Positions 1-9,248 are shown, counted from the first letter of the stretch. The stretch is 64,000 bases of DNA from Desulfosarcina alkanivorans (GCF_009688945.1 NZ_AP021874.1:868001-932000), one strand, 5' to 3'. Notes: generated by a model from the sequence alone, not told the origin. A program made the numbers and translations.

Positions 1-2
1 AT

Positions 3-386
3 CCCGTGGTCTACAACGGGGACATCAACAGCCTTGACTTCTTTCAGGCACTGGAAGCCCGATTCCCCGACGTGTCCGGCTGGATGCTGGGCAGGGGCCT
101 TATCGCCAACCCGTTTTTAGCGGAGATGATCCAGGGCGGATTCCGGCAGGGCCATCGCGAAATCTCCCGTTTTGCCCGGTTTCACGACGACCTGCTGGCG
201 GAATATGGCCGGCGGTTTTCCGGCCCCGCCCATGTTCTGGACCGCATGAAGGGATTTTGGCGCTATTTTGCAGATGGGTTTGCTGATGGTCGTAAGATAC
301 TGAAACGTATACGCAAAGCAGGTTCTCTGGTGCGGTATCGCCAGGTCGTGGCCAGCGTGGTGAACGATCAGGCGCCCGTGGCGTGA
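3..386 (+). CDS. tRNA-dihydrouridine synthase, C-terminal part (5' end outside window)
   Basis: Reading frame open from the window edge to TGA at 384-386. The visible part has the Dus signature at the end of the TIM barrel: an NGDI segment, then a GWMLGRGLIANP stretch that matches the FMN-phosphate-binding region of Dus enzymes, followed by the C-terminal helical domain (about residues 45-128). Dus proteins reduce uridine to dihydrouridine in the D-loop of tRNAs using FMN and NADPH. The active-site Cys and the Rossmann-like start lie upstream of the window, so the subgroup (A, B or C) cannot be assigned. Reasonably sure of the family. Confidence 0.85.
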   Translation, partial: PVVYNGDINSLDFFQALEARFPDVSGWMLGRGLIANPFLAEMIQGGFRQGHREISRFARFHDDLLAEYGRRFSGPAHVLDRMKGFWRYFADGFADGRKILKRIRKAGSLVRYRQVVASVVNDQAPVA

Positions 387-581
387 CAGGGGTCCGCCTC
401 AGACGCCGTGTTCGGCGCAAATTCCGAATCGGCAGGCCCTTTTTACAAGCGATTGTGAAACGGCCCAAAATAAACTATACTGGCACATATTCCACCGGAC
501 CGCATTATACGATCATCAATTGACCTTCCGAACTGGTATGAACATGGCCGGAACCTTTTATCCGTTTCTGGAGGCCGCCGC

Positions 582-959
582 ATGGATCGAAAGAAAATCC
601 TGATTATCGATGACGAATTGAGTATTCTGGTTCCGCTGCAATTTCTCATGGAAAAGGAAGGCTATGAGACCAAACTGGCCCAAAGCGGCAAGGAAGCCAT
701 CGAAAAAATTTCCGTGATCCGGCCCGACCTGATTCTTCTGGACATCATGCTTCCCGACCTTGACGGATATGAGATCTACCAGATGATCCGGCAGCGCGCC
801 GAATGGGAATCCATCCGGGTCATTTTCCTGACGGCCAAAAACCGGGACGCCGACATGGCCAAGGGCCTCGCCATGGGAGCCGACGCCTACATTACCAAAC
901 CGTTTTCCAATATCGAGCTGGTCGAAAAAATCCGGGAACTGATCGGCCCGGGAAGATGA
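582..959 (+). CDS. Single-domain response regulator (CheY-like receiver)
   Basis: A 125-residue protein made only of a receiver domain: acidic pair D10-D11, phospho-acceptor D54 in LLDIMLPD, switch T84 in FLTAK, and K106 in the ITKPF loop. No output domain follows, so it should act by protein-protein contact, as stand-alone receivers do. The start is supported by a GGAGG ribosome-binding site a few bases upstream (around 569-574). No histidine kinase is adjacent; the convergent neighbour is a GAF-LuxR regulator, but nothing in the sequence ties the two together. Confidence 0.9.
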   Translation: MDRKKILIIDDELSILVPLQFLMEKEGYETKLAQSGKEAIEKISVIRPDLILLDIMLPDLDGYEIYQMIRQRAEWESIRVIFLTAKNRDADMAKGLAMGADAYITKPFSNIELVEKIRELIGPGR

Positions 960-1113
960 TGACCCGCGGCCGTAAATGGCGTCGCCGGCGGCCATCCATG
1001 GCAGGCATTCGTTTAATGTCGGGAAAAACAACGGATCGCAAGTGATCGGATCGGGTGGGGCATGTCTTAAGCCCCATATGGAACATTCGGGTTTGCGGAC
1101 GCCGGCAGAGGCC

Positions 1114-2229
1114 TCACACCAGGGTCATCAGGTAGTCGCGAAGCTGGATCCGCTGGTTGGTCAGTCCCAGTTTTTTACGCAGGCGGTTTCGGTGGGCCTC
1201 TATGGTTTTTGCCGATGCGTTCAGGATCTGGGCGATCTCTTTGGTCGTTTTATCTTTGCGAACCAAGTCGGCGATCTGGATTTCCGTGGGCGTCAGATCG
1301 AAAAATTTCATGGGAAGCTGTCTGAGAAAAGGGGATACGATGTTGGCAATGTTGGATTGAATGATATTCACGTAAGTGGCCTGTTTTTCATCCAGTTTGC
1401 TGTGGCTCAGTTTTTCCAGAAACGGCACTACCAGGTCCTTGACATTGGCCACGATGATATCTTCCATGTGAACCTGGTCTTCCTCTCTGTTTTTCAAGAG
1501 CACATTCAATGCAGTGTTGACCTCCTTCAATGCGGTGCTCTTGTCCTTTAATTCCTTCTCGTTTTTTTTGAGCTTTCTTTGCGCTCGTTTTCGTTCGACA
1601 ATTTCACGATTGGCCCGCTCGAAGAGCTGGGCGTTCTCAATGGCTGTGGCCGACGCATCGGCCAATGCTTCAAGCAGGGTCCCGTGGGATTCATCAAAAC
1701 GGCCCACCTGCTTGTCCACCAACTGTAGGGCGCCGATGACCGCACCTTTTACCCGCATGGGCACACTGATGATGGAACGCAGTTCCACCTTCATCTTGTC
1801 GGCCACCTCCCGGAAATGTCGCATATCTTCCCGTGTGTCCGGCAAAACCACGCTTTCACCATAGGAGCTGACCCATCCGGCAATGCCTTCACCCGGTTCC
1901 AGCCGCCAGTTTTTGACGATGTTGCGCTGGAAACCGGCTGCCTGCCGGCAGACGACCTCATCGGTCTCCGGGTCCTTGATCCAGATGGAACTGCCGACGA
2001 CGCCGAACAGGCTGCGGATGGCCTCCAGGATGGTTGACAGCACACGATCCAGTTCAAGGCTGGAATTGATGGATAAGAACGCCCGGTTGATCAGTTCCAG
2101 CTCATCGTTTTTTTGCTTCAATTCCTCATTTTTTTGTCGCAGTTTCCGGTTTTCGGACTCCAGGCGCTTGGCATTCAACGTCTTTGTGCCTGAAGCCGGA
2201 GGAGATACGTGTTTTTTGGGTTTAGGCAT
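1114..2229 (-). CDS. GAF-domain transcriptional regulator with C-terminal LuxR-type HTH
   Basis: 371 residues in three parts: an N-terminal coiled coil (about 20-60) with repeated KNEEL/KNDEL units, a GAF sensor domain (about 60-215, containing SSIWI, EPGEGIAGWV and ISVPM blocks typical of the fold), a second coiled coil with basic KRAQRKLKK-type residues, and a LuxR/GerE helix-turn-helix (about 310-371) starting LTPTEIQIADLV and containing AKTIEAHRNRLRKKLG. It is probably a small-molecule- or redox-sensing DNA-binding regulator. The ligand is unknown. The gene is divergent from the lipoprotein gene at 2506, so the 2230-2505 gap holds both promoters; this is the obvious candidate target. Confidence 0.85.
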   Translation of the reverse strand: MPKPKKHVSPPASGTKTLNAKRLESENRKLRQKNEELKQKNDELELINRAFLSINSSLELDRVLSTILEAIRSLFGVVGSSIWIKDPETDEVVCRQAAGFQRNIVKNWRLEPGEGIAGWVSSYGESVVLPDTREDMRHFREVADKMKVELRSIISVPMRVKGAVIGALQLVDKQVGRFDESHGTLLEALADASATAIENAQLFERANREIVERKRAQRKLKKNEKELKDKSTALKEVNTALNVLLKNREEDQVHMEDIIVANVKDLVVPFLEKLSHSKLDEKQATYVNIIQSNIANIVSPFLRQLPMKFFDLTPTEIQIADLVRKDKTTKEIAQILNASAKTIEAHRNRLRKKLGLTNQRIQLRDYLMTLV

Positions 2230-2505
2230 ACGGACCTGTGGGGTTCAATCGGAGATGCGATTGGTGACGAGTAGAAACGTAATGCTGCCGACACCTGCAA
2301 GTAGGACCATCATCGACTGGAAAAGTCAATTAAAAATCTCACCGTGGCCACTTTTTGAGCACCCTGCCCGGCAGCCGGACATCTGGTTGTGTTTGCAACC
2401 GGATTGGGTTAAGGTAACTCCGCTCAAAGATGCTTCAGACAGTGGTCAGTCGTTCTCACGTGGTAAACTTCTCACCCGACACAGGATCGAAAGGAGCAGA
2501 CAGAC

Positions 2506-2922
2506 ATGAAAAAGACGTTACTGGCGGCGTTGGTGGCACTCTTGTCCACAGCAATTCTTTCATGCGGCGGAAAATACGATGACGTTGACAGGACGCTGAG
2601 CGACTATGCCGATGCCATGGAAGATTATGTCTCCCGGATGGATAAGGCGGACAACGCCGATGCCGTTGTCAAAGCCATGAACGATTATACCCGGAAAATG
2701 AAATCTCTGGCTCCCCGGCTCAAGGAAATGAACGAGAAGTTTCCCGAACTTGCCTCGGGCAAGGACTTCCCCAAAGAACTGGAAAAGATTTCCAAACGAA
2801 TGGAGGACCTGAGCCAGAAAGTCCAGACGACCATGATGAAAACCATGAAATTCATGATGGACCCCGACGTGCAGAAAGCCATGACCGATCAAGCCCATGC
2901 CATGGCGCAGGTCTCCCAGTAG
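2506..2922 (+). CDS. Small predicted lipoprotein, helical, methionine-rich C-terminus
   Basis: 138 residues. The first 20 form a lipoprotein signal peptide ending in a lipobox-like LSC-G (Cys20), so the mature protein is probably lipid-anchored in the envelope. The rest is predicted to be almost entirely charged helix with heptad-like spacing, and the C-terminal third is rich in Met (TTMMKTMKFMMDP). No family recognised. An AAAGGAGC ribosome-binding site precedes ATG. It ends 1 base before the start chosen for the next gene, so the two are likely co-transcribed. Confidence 0.8.
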   Translation: MKKTLLAALVALLSTAILSCGGKYDDVDRTLSDYADAMEDYVSRMDKADNADAVVKAMNDYTRKMKSLAPRLKEMNEKFPELASGKDFPKELEKISKRMEDLSQKVQTTMMKTMKFMMDPDVQKAMTDQAHAMAQVSQ

Positions 2923-2923
2923 G

Positions 2924-3688
2924 ATGGCACGCCCGGGCGATGGCCTGGTGGCCGGCCACCAGGCCATCGCCGACCGGCTGGTGGCCGGTCTCAGCCGGTT
3001 GACGTTCGCAGCACCCGTGACCCACACGTATAATCCGCTGATTTACGCCCGCAGTGGATATGATCGCTATGTGGCCTGTTTCGGCGGCACTGTCAGGCCC
3101 GTGGTGCTGGTGGGGATGAACCCCGGACCCTTTGGCATGGCCCAGACCGGCGTGCCCTTTGGCGACGTGGAGATGGTGACGGGCTGGATGGGCATTGAGG
3201 CCCGTGTGGCCGCACCGGCATCGCCCCACCCCAAACGGCCGATATCAGGATTCTCCTGTACGCGCCGGGAGGTCAGCGGCAGTCGGCTGTGGGGATGGGC
3301 CCGACAGCGATTCGGGACCCCGGCCGCTTTTTTTGAGCGGTTTTTTGTCGTCAATTACTGCCCGCTGGTGTTCATGGAGGCCAGCGGGCGAAACCGGACC
3401 CCGGACAAACTGCCGGCGGTTGAAAAAAAACGCCTGTTCCGGGTTTGCGACCGGGCGCTTGCGGAATCAATCGACATATTAAAACCGCAATGGGTGGTGG
3501 GAATCGGCGCCTTTGCCGAAAAACGGATTCACGCCGCCTTGAAGGGATCGAATCTGACGATCGGCAGGATGACCCACCCCAGCCCGGCCAACCCCAGGGC
3601 CAATCGGGGCTGGGCGCCGCTGGTCGAGTCCGAACTGTCGGCCATGGGAATCGATCTGCCCGGGCAGGAAGAAACAGGCGCCGGATGA
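2924..3688 (+). CDS. SMUG1-type uracil-DNA glycosylase
   Basis: 254 residues from the ATG at 2924, which follows the stop of the lipoprotein gene by 1 base; an in-frame ATG at 2897 would overlap that gene and is less likely. The sequence VGMNPGPFGMAQTGVPFG is the SMUG motif 1 (active-site Asn in GMNPGPFGM), and HPSPANPRANRGW near the C-terminus is motif 2 with the intercalating loop and catalytic His. SMUG enzymes excise uracil and oxidised pyrimidines from DNA in base-excision repair. Bacterial SMUG genes are known in several proteobacteria. The coupling to a lipoprotein gene has no obvious functional meaning. Confidence 0.88.
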   Translation: MARPGDGLVAGHQAIADRLVAGLSRLTFAAPVTHTYNPLIYARSGYDRYVACFGGTVRPVVLVGMNPGPFGMAQTGVPFGDVEMVTGWMGIEARVAAPASPHPKRPISGFSCTRREVSGSRLWGWARQRFGTPAAFFERFFVVNYCPLVFMEASGRNRTPDKLPAVEKKRLFRVCDRALAESIDILKPQWVVGIGAFAEKRIHAALKGSNLTIGRMTHPSPANPRANRGWAPLVESELSAMGIDLPGQEETGAG

Positions 3689-3749
3689 ATGCGGGCCTTA
3701 TATTGAATTCAGGTGACGTTTCCGAACCGGAAACACGGGATTAAATCCC

Positions 3750-3959
3750 TCAGCCACCGGCCGACGGCTTGCAGGGCGGGGGCGCGAATCCTCCGGAACC
3801 GGAGGGTATCCCGTTGGGCCGGACGGCGCCGGCGGACATCAGTTTTTCCACATCATGGCAGTTGCACGCCGGGCAGACCGGCGGTTCGGTATCCGAGGCG
3901 AAAACCAGTTGCTCGAACTGATGGCAACATGCCTTGCATTGGTACTCGAAGATCGGCAT
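3750..3959 (-). CDS. FmdB-family zinc-ribbon protein
   Basis: 69 residues from ATG at 3957-3959, preceded on the minus strand by GGAGCAGGAAA. The N-terminus MPIFEYQCKACCHQFEQL and the later CPACNC form the two CxxC knuckles of the FmdB / CxxC_CxxC_SSSS regulatory-protein family, followed by a Gly/Pro-rich tail (GGFAPPPC). These small zinc ribbons are common in deltaproteobacteria; their precise role is unknown, with some linked to regulation of C1 and amide metabolism. A longer in-frame start at 4010 was rejected because the family always begins MP-x-Y/F-EY. Confidence 0.85.
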   Translation of the reverse strand: MPIFEYQCKACCHQFEQLVFASDTEPPVCPACNCHDVEKLMSAGAVRPNGIPSGSGGFAPPPCKPSAGG

Positions 3960-4164
3960 TTTCCTGCTCCTTGTTGGTAAGGCCATTACAATAATCGTCG
4001 CACCACGCAAGTCAAGTCGAATTTCTCATCCGCTGACCAAAAAACAACATCGCGCCATGGCGGCCGTTGATCCACCATCGGAAAAAGCGGTTGACAACAA
4101 GGGTGATGGATGCCATATCCAAAGCATCCGTTCAGGCAGTAAGCAACAGGAAACGCAGAATAAG

Positions 4165-4248
4165 ATGGATTTAACGATGATAGGGAAACGTTGGTTCTGG
4201 TGGTGGCGCACAACAGTCGGCTGTGCCTGCCGGATCCCTGTTGCATAA
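4165..4248 (+). CDS. Trp-rich leader peptide of the aroF attenuator
   Basis: A 27-codon reading frame (an internal ATG at 4177 would give 23 codons) ending at TAA 4246-4248, 150 bases before the DAHP synthase start. It contains KRWFWWWR: four Trp codons and one Phe codon within five consecutive codons (4192-4206). Trp is one of the rarest residues, so this density is the hallmark of a translated leader peptide used for ribosome-mediated attenuation. It is followed by a stable hairpin and by a terminator directly upstream of the gene. Neither ATG has a strong ribosome-binding site, which is the main weakness. No experimental support is known to me. Confidence 0.7.
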   Translation: MDLTMIGKRWFWWWRTTVGCACRIPVA

Positions 4249-4273
4249 GACGCATCTGGCGTCAATGACAAGC

Positions 4274-4352
4274 AAACGGACCAACGGGCCACCATCCGGC
4301 GGTCCGTTTCTGGTTTAAATGGGCCGCGGGGAAAACCCGGGCCTTTTTTTTT
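4274..4352 (+). promoter_or_regulatory. Transcription attenuator upstream of aroF
   Basis: Two successive structures. A 9-bp perfect stem pairs AAACGGACC (4274-4282) with GGTCCGTTT (4301-4309). A terminator follows: GGCC-G-CGGG / CCCG-GGCC (4322-4343) and a run of nine T (4344-4352), ending 46 bases before the ATG. Mutually exclusive pairings are possible: the Trp-codon segment TGGTGGC (4201-4207) can pair with GCCACCA in the first hairpin loop (4288-4294), and GCGGTCC (about 4299-4305) can pair with the terminator arm GGGCCGC (4321-4327, one G-U). This matches trp-operon-type attenuation logic. The pairings were read by eye and not energy-scored. Confidence 0.65.
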
Positions 4353-4398
4353 CCGGCCAGGACGCGTGGTTCGGTCCCCAATCCAAAGGAGTCCAAAC

Positions 4399-5418
4399 AT
4401 GCTGGTCGTGATGGATAAAACAGCGACATCGGAACAGATCGAAAAGGTGGTCAAGGTCATTGAATCCCGTGGATGCACGGCCCGACCCATTCCCGGTGGT
4501 GATCGCGTCTCCATCGGCGTGCTGAACAACCAGGGGCCCGTGGATGCCGCCCTGTTTATCGGTTTGGCGGGGGTCAAGGATGCGGTGCCAATTACCAAGC
4601 CCTACAAACTGGTGAGCCGGGAGACGAAAACCGAGGATACCCTGATACCGGTGGGTGAGACGATCATCGGCAACGGGCACATGACGCTCATCGCCGGTCC
4701 CTGCGCCATCGAAAGTGAGGTCCAGGCCCTGGCCATTGCCGCCCATGTTAAAAAGGCCGGTGCCCACCTGTTCCGGGGCGGCGCCTTCAAGCCGCGAACC
4801 TCCCCCTATTCCTTCCAGGGACTCGGGGAGGAGGGGCTCAGGATCCTGGCCAGGGTGCGGGAGACCACCGGCCTGCCGGTGGTGACCGAGGTGATGGATT
4901 TCCAGACCTTCGACCTGGTCGAACACTATGCCGATGTGGTCCAGATCGGCACCCGCAACATGCAGAATTTCAGCCTGCTCAAACGGGCAGGGGAGTCCTA
5001 CCGGCCCATTCTGCTCAAGCGGGGCATGGCCGCCACCATCGAAGAGTGGCTCATGGCCGCAGAATACATCATGGCCCGGGGCAACCACCAGGTGATCCTG
5101 TGTGAACGGGGGGTGCGTACCTTTGTTCACCACAGCCGCAACACCCTGGACCTGTCCGCCATTCCGGTGGTCAAAAAAGAGAGCCACCTGCCCATCGTGG
5201 TGGATCCCAGCCATGCCGCCGGCCGGCGGGACCAGGTGCTGCCCCTTTCCCGGGCCTCGGTGGCCGCCAACGCCCACGGCCTTATGGTAGAAGTTCACCA
5301 TCAGCCGGACCAGGCCTTAAGTGATGGGGCACAGAGCCTCTATCCCGAACAATTCGCGACCCTTTGCCGGCAAGTCAAGGCCATCTTCAAGGTCTGCGGA
5401 GGAAACGAATCCTTTTAG
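4399..5418 (+). CDS. aroF: 3-deoxy-7-phosphoheptulonate (DAHP) synthase, type I-beta
   Basis: 339 residues from ATG 4399, with AAAGGAG at 4386-4391. It condenses phosphoenolpyruvate with erythrose-4-phosphate, the first step of the shikimate pathway to aromatic amino acids. The N-terminal ~70 residues (LVVMDKTATSEQIEKVV...) are the ferredoxin-like regulatory domain of the Thermotoga-type I-beta enzymes, which carries feedback inhibition by Tyr/Phe in that family. The barrel shows AGPCAIES, RGGAFKPRTSPYSFQG, QIGTRNMQNF, LLKRGM and VDPSHAAG, all substrate- or metal-binding blocks. Length matches the family. The leader peptide and attenuator upstream suggest additional transcriptional control by Trp supply. 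Confidence 0.95.
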   Translation: MLVVMDKTATSEQIEKVVKVIESRGCTARPIPGGDRVSIGVLNNQGPVDAALFIGLAGVKDAVPITKPYKLVSRETKTEDTLIPVGETIIGNGHMTLIAGPCAIESEVQALAIAAHVKKAGAHLFRGGAFKPRTSPYSFQGLGEEGLRILARVRETTGLPVVTEVMDFQTFDLVEHYADVVQIGTRNMQNFSLLKRAGESYRPILLKRGMAATIEEWLMAAEYIMARGNHQVILCERGVRTFVHHSRNTLDLSAIPVVKKESHLPIVVDPSHAAGRRDQVLPLSRASVAANAHGLMVEVHHQPDQALSDGAQSLYPEQFATLCRQVKAIFKVCGGNESF

Positions 5419-5527
5419 GCCGGCGATGGCCATGGCGCTGCGCCACCGACGCGAGCGGCGTTGCATGTGGCGGATCAGGAAGCGGAACAGGAATAACGAA
5501 GTCTTTTCCAGACCCGGGGAGGTCCTT

Positions 5528-5869
5528 ATGAAAATATGGAAAACCATCTTTTTGCTGGCTGCCGTGCTGGCGGTATCGGCATGCACCCAGGAGTCGCAGA
5601 ACAAGATCGGCCGATCCATACAGAACTGGACCGGCACGGACGGTGTGCTGGAGGTCTACGCCGGCGAAAAACTGGTTCGCCGCTTCATCAACGTGGACAA
5701 GTTGTCCACGGCTTTCGGGACCTCGGACGATGAACCGCGCCCCTACCGCTTCGGCTACGGGTACATGGATGCCAACCTGAACATGGTCAAGGATCCGGGC
5801 GAGCGAAAGGTCTATTTCGAGTTCTCCGATTATGCGACCAGTTACGTCTTTTTCGAAAACCCGCGCTGA
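5528..5869 (+). CDS. Small predicted lipoprotein of unknown function
   Basis: 113 residues from ATG 5528 (upstream GGGGAGGTCC as ribosome-binding site). A signal peptide with lipobox VSAC (Cys19) points to a lipid-anchored envelope protein. The mature part has beta-like composition with a GTDGVLEVYAGEKLVRRFINVDKLSTAFGT block and many aromatic residues at the end. No family recognised. The gene lies 109 bases after aroF on the same strand but has its own ribosome-binding site. It converges with typA, whose stop is 5 bases from its own, so any terminator between them must overlap coding sequence. Confidence 0.75.
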   Translation: MKIWKTIFLLAAVLAVSACTQESQNKIGRSIQNWTGTDGVLEVYAGEKLVRRFINVDKLSTAFGTSDDEPRPYRFGYGYMDANLNMVKDPGERKVYFEFSDYATSYVFFENPR

Positions 5870-5874
5870 TCGAT

Positions 5875-7704
5875 CTATTTCCTGGATCCGCGCTGAACGT
5901 AGCGGGCCTTGACGCCCAGGGTGACCTTGCGCAGGCGGATGGATTTGGGTGTGATCTCCACCCGTTCGTCGTCCCGGATGAAATTGATGGCCTGCTCCAG
6001 GGTCATGGGCTTGATGGGAGCCAGGATCACGTTGTCATCCTTGCCGGACGCCCGCATGTTGGTCAATTTCTTTTCTTTGGTGGGATTGACGTTGATGTCC
6101 CGCTCCCGGTTGTGCTCGCCAATCACCATCCCCTCGTAAACCGGCTCGCCGGGCAGGACGAACAGCCGGCCCCGGGGTTCCAGGTTGTACAGGGCATAGG
6201 GCACGGCATGCCCCTGCCGGTCCGATACGATGGATCCGGTAAAGCGGCTGGGGAAATCGCCCCGGTGGGGTTCGTACCCCATGAAGTAGGAGTTCATGAT
6301 GCCGGTTCCCCGGGTGTCGGTCAGGAATTCGTCACGGTAGCCGATCAGGGCACGGGAGGGGATTGAAAATTCGATGCGCACCCGGCCCGTGCCGGTGTTG
6401 GCAAGGTTCATCATTTTGCCTTTACGGACGGACAGCTTTTCGGTCACCACGCCCATGAAGGCCTCACCGCAGTCGATGAAGAGCCGTTCGATGGGCTCCT
6501 TGACGACCCCGTCCTCCTGTTTCAGGATCACTTCAGGCCGGCCGACACAAAATTCGTAGCCTTCCCGGCGCATGGTCTCGATGAGGATGGCCAGCTGAAA
6601 TTCGCCGCGGCCTTTGACCACCATGGAGTCCCGGTCCCCGTTGGTCTCCACCTGGATGGCCACGTTGAGCAGGGTCTCCTTGAGCAGGCGTTCCCGGATT
6701 TTTGCCGACTGTACATATTGCCCCTCCCTGCCGCCAAGGGGGCCGTTGTTGATGGTGAACAGCATGGACACCGTGGGCGGGTCCACGGTGATGCGGGGCA
6801 GGGCGAAAGGCGCATCCTCGGTACAGATGGTGTCGCCGATGGTCACTTCGTCGATGCCGGACAGGATGGCGATTTCACCGGCGCTCACGGCAGATACCGG
6901 CGTGATGTCCATGCCTTCGTAAATTTGCAGGCGGGTGACCTTCAAGGGGCGCTGGTTGCCCCCGGCATCGATGCAGATCAGCCGATGCCGGGATTCGGCG
7001 CTGCCTCCCACCACCCGGCCCACCGCCAGCCGTCCCAGGTAATCCGAATACCCCAGGTCGGATACCAGCATCTGGAAGGGCGCTTCCGGTGAAAAACGGG
7101 GCGGCGGGATTTCCCCCACAATAGCGTCAAGCAGCAGGTGGAGATCCTCTTCCAGGTCGTCCGGTGACGTCCCGGCCACGCCGTCCCTGCCGATGGCGTA
7201 TAACAGCGGGAACTCCAGCTGGTCCTCGCTGGCATCGAGATCGATGAGCAGATCATACACCTGATCCAGCACCGCCTCCGATCGGGCGTCCTTGCGGTCC
7301 ACCTTGTTGATCACCACGATAATTTTCAGTTTGGACTGCAGGGCTTTCTGCAGCACGAAACGGGTCTGAGGCAACGGGCCTTCGGAGGCGTCCACCAGCA
7401 GGATGGCGCCGTCCACCATGGACAGGGCACGCTCCACTTCACCGCCGAAATCGGCATGGCCCGGCGTGTCCACGATGTTGATTTTGACGCCCCGATAAAC
7501 GACGGAGCAATTTTTGGCGGCAATGGTGATGCCGCGTTCGCGTTCCAGGTCCATGCTGTCCATGACCCGTTCGTCCACCTTCTGGCCCTGGCGAAACAGG
7601 CCGCTCTGGCGGAACATGGCATCCACCAGGGTCGTTTTACCGTGGTCGACGTGGGCGATGATGGCAATGTTGCGAAGTTTTTCGTTTGATACCAAAGAAG
7701 GCAT
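5875..7704 (-). CDS. typA: Ribosome-associated GTPase TypA/BipA
   Basis: 609 residues from ATG 7702-7704 (start chosen at [24 protein letters not shown]; an upstream in-frame start adding 36 residues lacks homology to the family). Translation-factor GTPase with G1 AHVDHGKT, G2 RERGITI, G3 [11 protein letters not shown]4 NKVD, then EF-G-like domains II, III and V and the TypA-specific C-terminal domain. TypA binds the 70S ribosome near the EF-G site and is needed for 50S assembly at low temperature and for stress responses. Length is normal. It is transcribed alone; the start region faces a 383-base divergent gap. Confidence 0.96.
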   Translation of the reverse strand: MPSLVSNEKLRNIAIIAHVDHGKTTLVDAMFRQSGLFRQGQKVDERVMDSMDLERERGITIAAKNCSVVYRGVKINIVDTPGHADFGGEVERALSMVDGAILLVDASEGPLPQTRFVLQKALQSKLKIIVVINKVDRKDARSEAVLDQVYDLLIDLDASEDQLEFPLLYAIGRDGVAGTSPDDLEEDLHLLLDAIVGEIPPPRFSPEAPFQMLVSDLGYSDYLGRLAVGRVVGGSAESRHRLICIDAGGNQRPLKVTRLQIYEGMDITPVSAVSAGEIAILSGIDEVTIGDTICTEDAPFALPRITVDPPTVSMLFTINNGPLGGREGQYVQSAKIRERLLKETLLNVAIQVETNGDRDSMVVKGRGEFQLAILIETMRREGYEFCVGRPEVILKQEDGVVKEPIERLFIDCGEAFMGVVTEKLSVRKGKMMNLANTGTGRVRIEFSIPSRALIGYRDEFLTDTRGTGIMNSYFMGYEPHRGDFPSRFTGSIVSDRQGHAVPYALYNLEPRGRLFVLPGEPVYEGMVIGEHNRERDINVNPTKEKKLTNMRASGKDDNVILAPIKPMTLEQAINFIRDDERVEITPKSIRLRKVTLGVKARYVQRGSRK

Positions 7705-8087
7705 ATCTGCTCGTTTCGTGAAATTGAGGTTTGCGCCCGGTTTTTTGGGACAAACGCCAATATAGCCATCCGGCCGTTCAATACAAGGCGGCCACACCGC
7801 TTTTTTTAACATTCCGTGGGGTCTTCCTGCGCAGGATCACCGACCTGCAGGTTTGTCCTGAACAGGCTGCATGGCAGGGTTACAGGGGGCTGGATGCTGA
7901 TTCTGCGGAAGTCACGGCATAAAATAGCTTTATTGTAGTCACAAAATAGCCTTGACCATGCGATGCAAGGGTGAGATAAAAGAAGACGACTTCCCCAGAC
8001 CGGTTCTCACCCGATTCATAAGCAACAAATTTAATAAATTAATTTCAGCGATCACCACCATGTCGACGCAAGGAAAAAGGAGGAGAG
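7705..8087. other. Divergent intergenic region between typA and the 3-hydroxyacyl-CoA dehydrogenase gene
   Basis: 383 bases without a supported gene. It carries the probable promoter at 7952-7980, an AT-rich stretch with TTAATAAATTAATTT (about 8031-8045) and the AAGGAGGAGAG ribosome-binding site of the next gene. No riboswitch-like structure was seen. Confidence 0.6.
7952..7980 (+). promoter_or_regulatory. Putative sigma-70-type promoter of the 3-hydroxyacyl-CoA dehydrogenase gene
   Basis: TTGACC (7952-7957), 17-base spacer, GATAAA (7975-7980), about 108 bases upstream of the start codon at 8088. Good match to -35/-10 consensus with ideal spacing; not experimentally tested. Confidence 0.45.
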
Positions 8088-9209
8088 ATGGCGAAGATTG
8101 AAACCGTAGGCATCGTAGGCTTCGGCGTTATGGGAGCGGCCATTGGGCTCAACGCAGCATCGTCCGGATACCGGGTCATCTACAAGGAACTGAACGAAGA
8201 ACTGGTCCGCTCCATGTACGACCGATGGGTCACGGGTTCGCTTGAAAAACGGGTCGCCAAAGGAAAGATGACCCGCCAGGAGATGGACCAGATCGCCGGA
8301 ATGATCTCGGGAACGGCCAGCTATGCGGACCTGGCACCCTGTGATCTGGTCATCGAGGCGGCAGTGGAAAAAATGGACCTGAAGATCCAGGTTTTTAAGG
8401 AACTGGACGCGGTGTGCCGTCCGGACGCCATACTGGTCAGCAACACCTCCACCTTTTTAATCGAACGGCTGATGGCATCGGTTTCCAATCCATCGCGCAC
8501 CGCCGGTCTGCATTATTTCTTCCCTGCCAACATCAACCGGCTGGTGGAGGTGATCCGCCAGAAAGCAACCAGTGACGAGACCTTCGACCTGCTGATGGCC
8601 TTTGCGGAAAAAAACCGCAAGGTCCCCATTGCCGTGAAGGATTTTCCCGGTTTTGCCATCAATCCGGTATTCATTTCCAGCTACATGATGCTGGATTCTT
8701 TTTACGGGGATACATACAACGCCGCCACATTAGAGCATATTTCACAACGGGCGCTGGGTGTTCGTTTCGGCATCATGTGGGTTCAGAACGGATCCGGCCT
8801 GGGAACCTGCTACCACGCCGCGGTTTCTATGAACGACTACCTTGCCGACACGGATGTGGGCTATCCGGCGGTGCCGGATCAGCTCAAGGCCCAGTTCGAA
8901 AGCGGCAATCCCTGGAATCTTGAAGACGGACCGGTGGCCGGCCAAGACCTGCACGCTGACGTCAAGGATCGTCTGCTGGGATCCATTTTTACCATTTCAA
9001 CCCATCTCATCGAAAAAAACGTCGTTTCCATGAAAGACCTGGAACTGGGGATCTGCACTGCACTGGCCTGGCCCAAAGGGCCTTTTGCCATGATGAACGC
9101 CATGGGTATGGAAGAAACGTCCCGTCTGGTCCGGCTCACGGTTGAAAGCGGTGAATTCAGGATGCCCGACACTTTTGCCGGCGGGACGCCGTCTCCCTGG
9201 CAACTATAG
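8088..9209 (+). CDS. 3-hydroxyacyl-CoA dehydrogenase, NAD-binding family
   Basis: 373 residues, preceded by a strong AAGGAGGAGAG. N-terminal Rossmann domain with GFGVMG (about 10-15) and the acidic end of beta-2, the VIEAAVE segment, the SNTSTFLIERL active-site region, GLHYFFPA with the catalytic His (HYF), and a C-terminal helical domain starting DFPGFAINPVF. Such enzymes oxidise L-3-hydroxyacyl-CoA in beta-oxidation or related CoA pathways. It is about 80 residues longer than the short form, with an extra C-terminal segment. It stands alone: no thiolase or enoyl-CoA hydratase is adjacent, so the substrate cannot be named. Confidence 0.85.
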   Translation: MAKIETVGIVGFGVMGAAIGLNAASSGYRVIYKELNEELVRSMYDRWVTGSLEKRVAKGKMTRQEMDQIAGMISGTASYADLAPCDLVIEAAVEKMDLKIQVFKELDAVCRPDAILVSNTSTFLIERLMASVSNPSRTAGLHYFFPANINRLVEVIRQKATSDETFDLLMAFAEKNRKVPIAVKDFPGFAINPVFISSYMMLDSFYGDTYNAATLEHISQRALGVRFGIMWVQNGSGLGTCYHAAVSMNDYLADTDVGYPAVPDQLKAQFESGNPWNLEDGPVAGQDLHADVKDRLLGSIFTISTHLIEKNVVSMKDLELGICTALAWPKGPFAMMNAMGMEETSRLVRLTVESGEFRMPDTFAGGTPSPWQL

Positions 9210-9248
9210 ACCAGCAAGAAGCTTGGCGGCCCGCACGGGTCGATTATA

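Noticed and set aside
2560..3027. 155-codon minus-strand frame over the small lipoprotein gene
   Set aside because: Phe/His/Gly-rich antisense product; the plus-strand frame has a signal peptide and ribosome-binding site.
4315..5301. 328-codon minus-strand frame over aroF
   Set aside because: Antisense shadow of the DAHP synthase; no ribosome-binding site and no recognisable domain.
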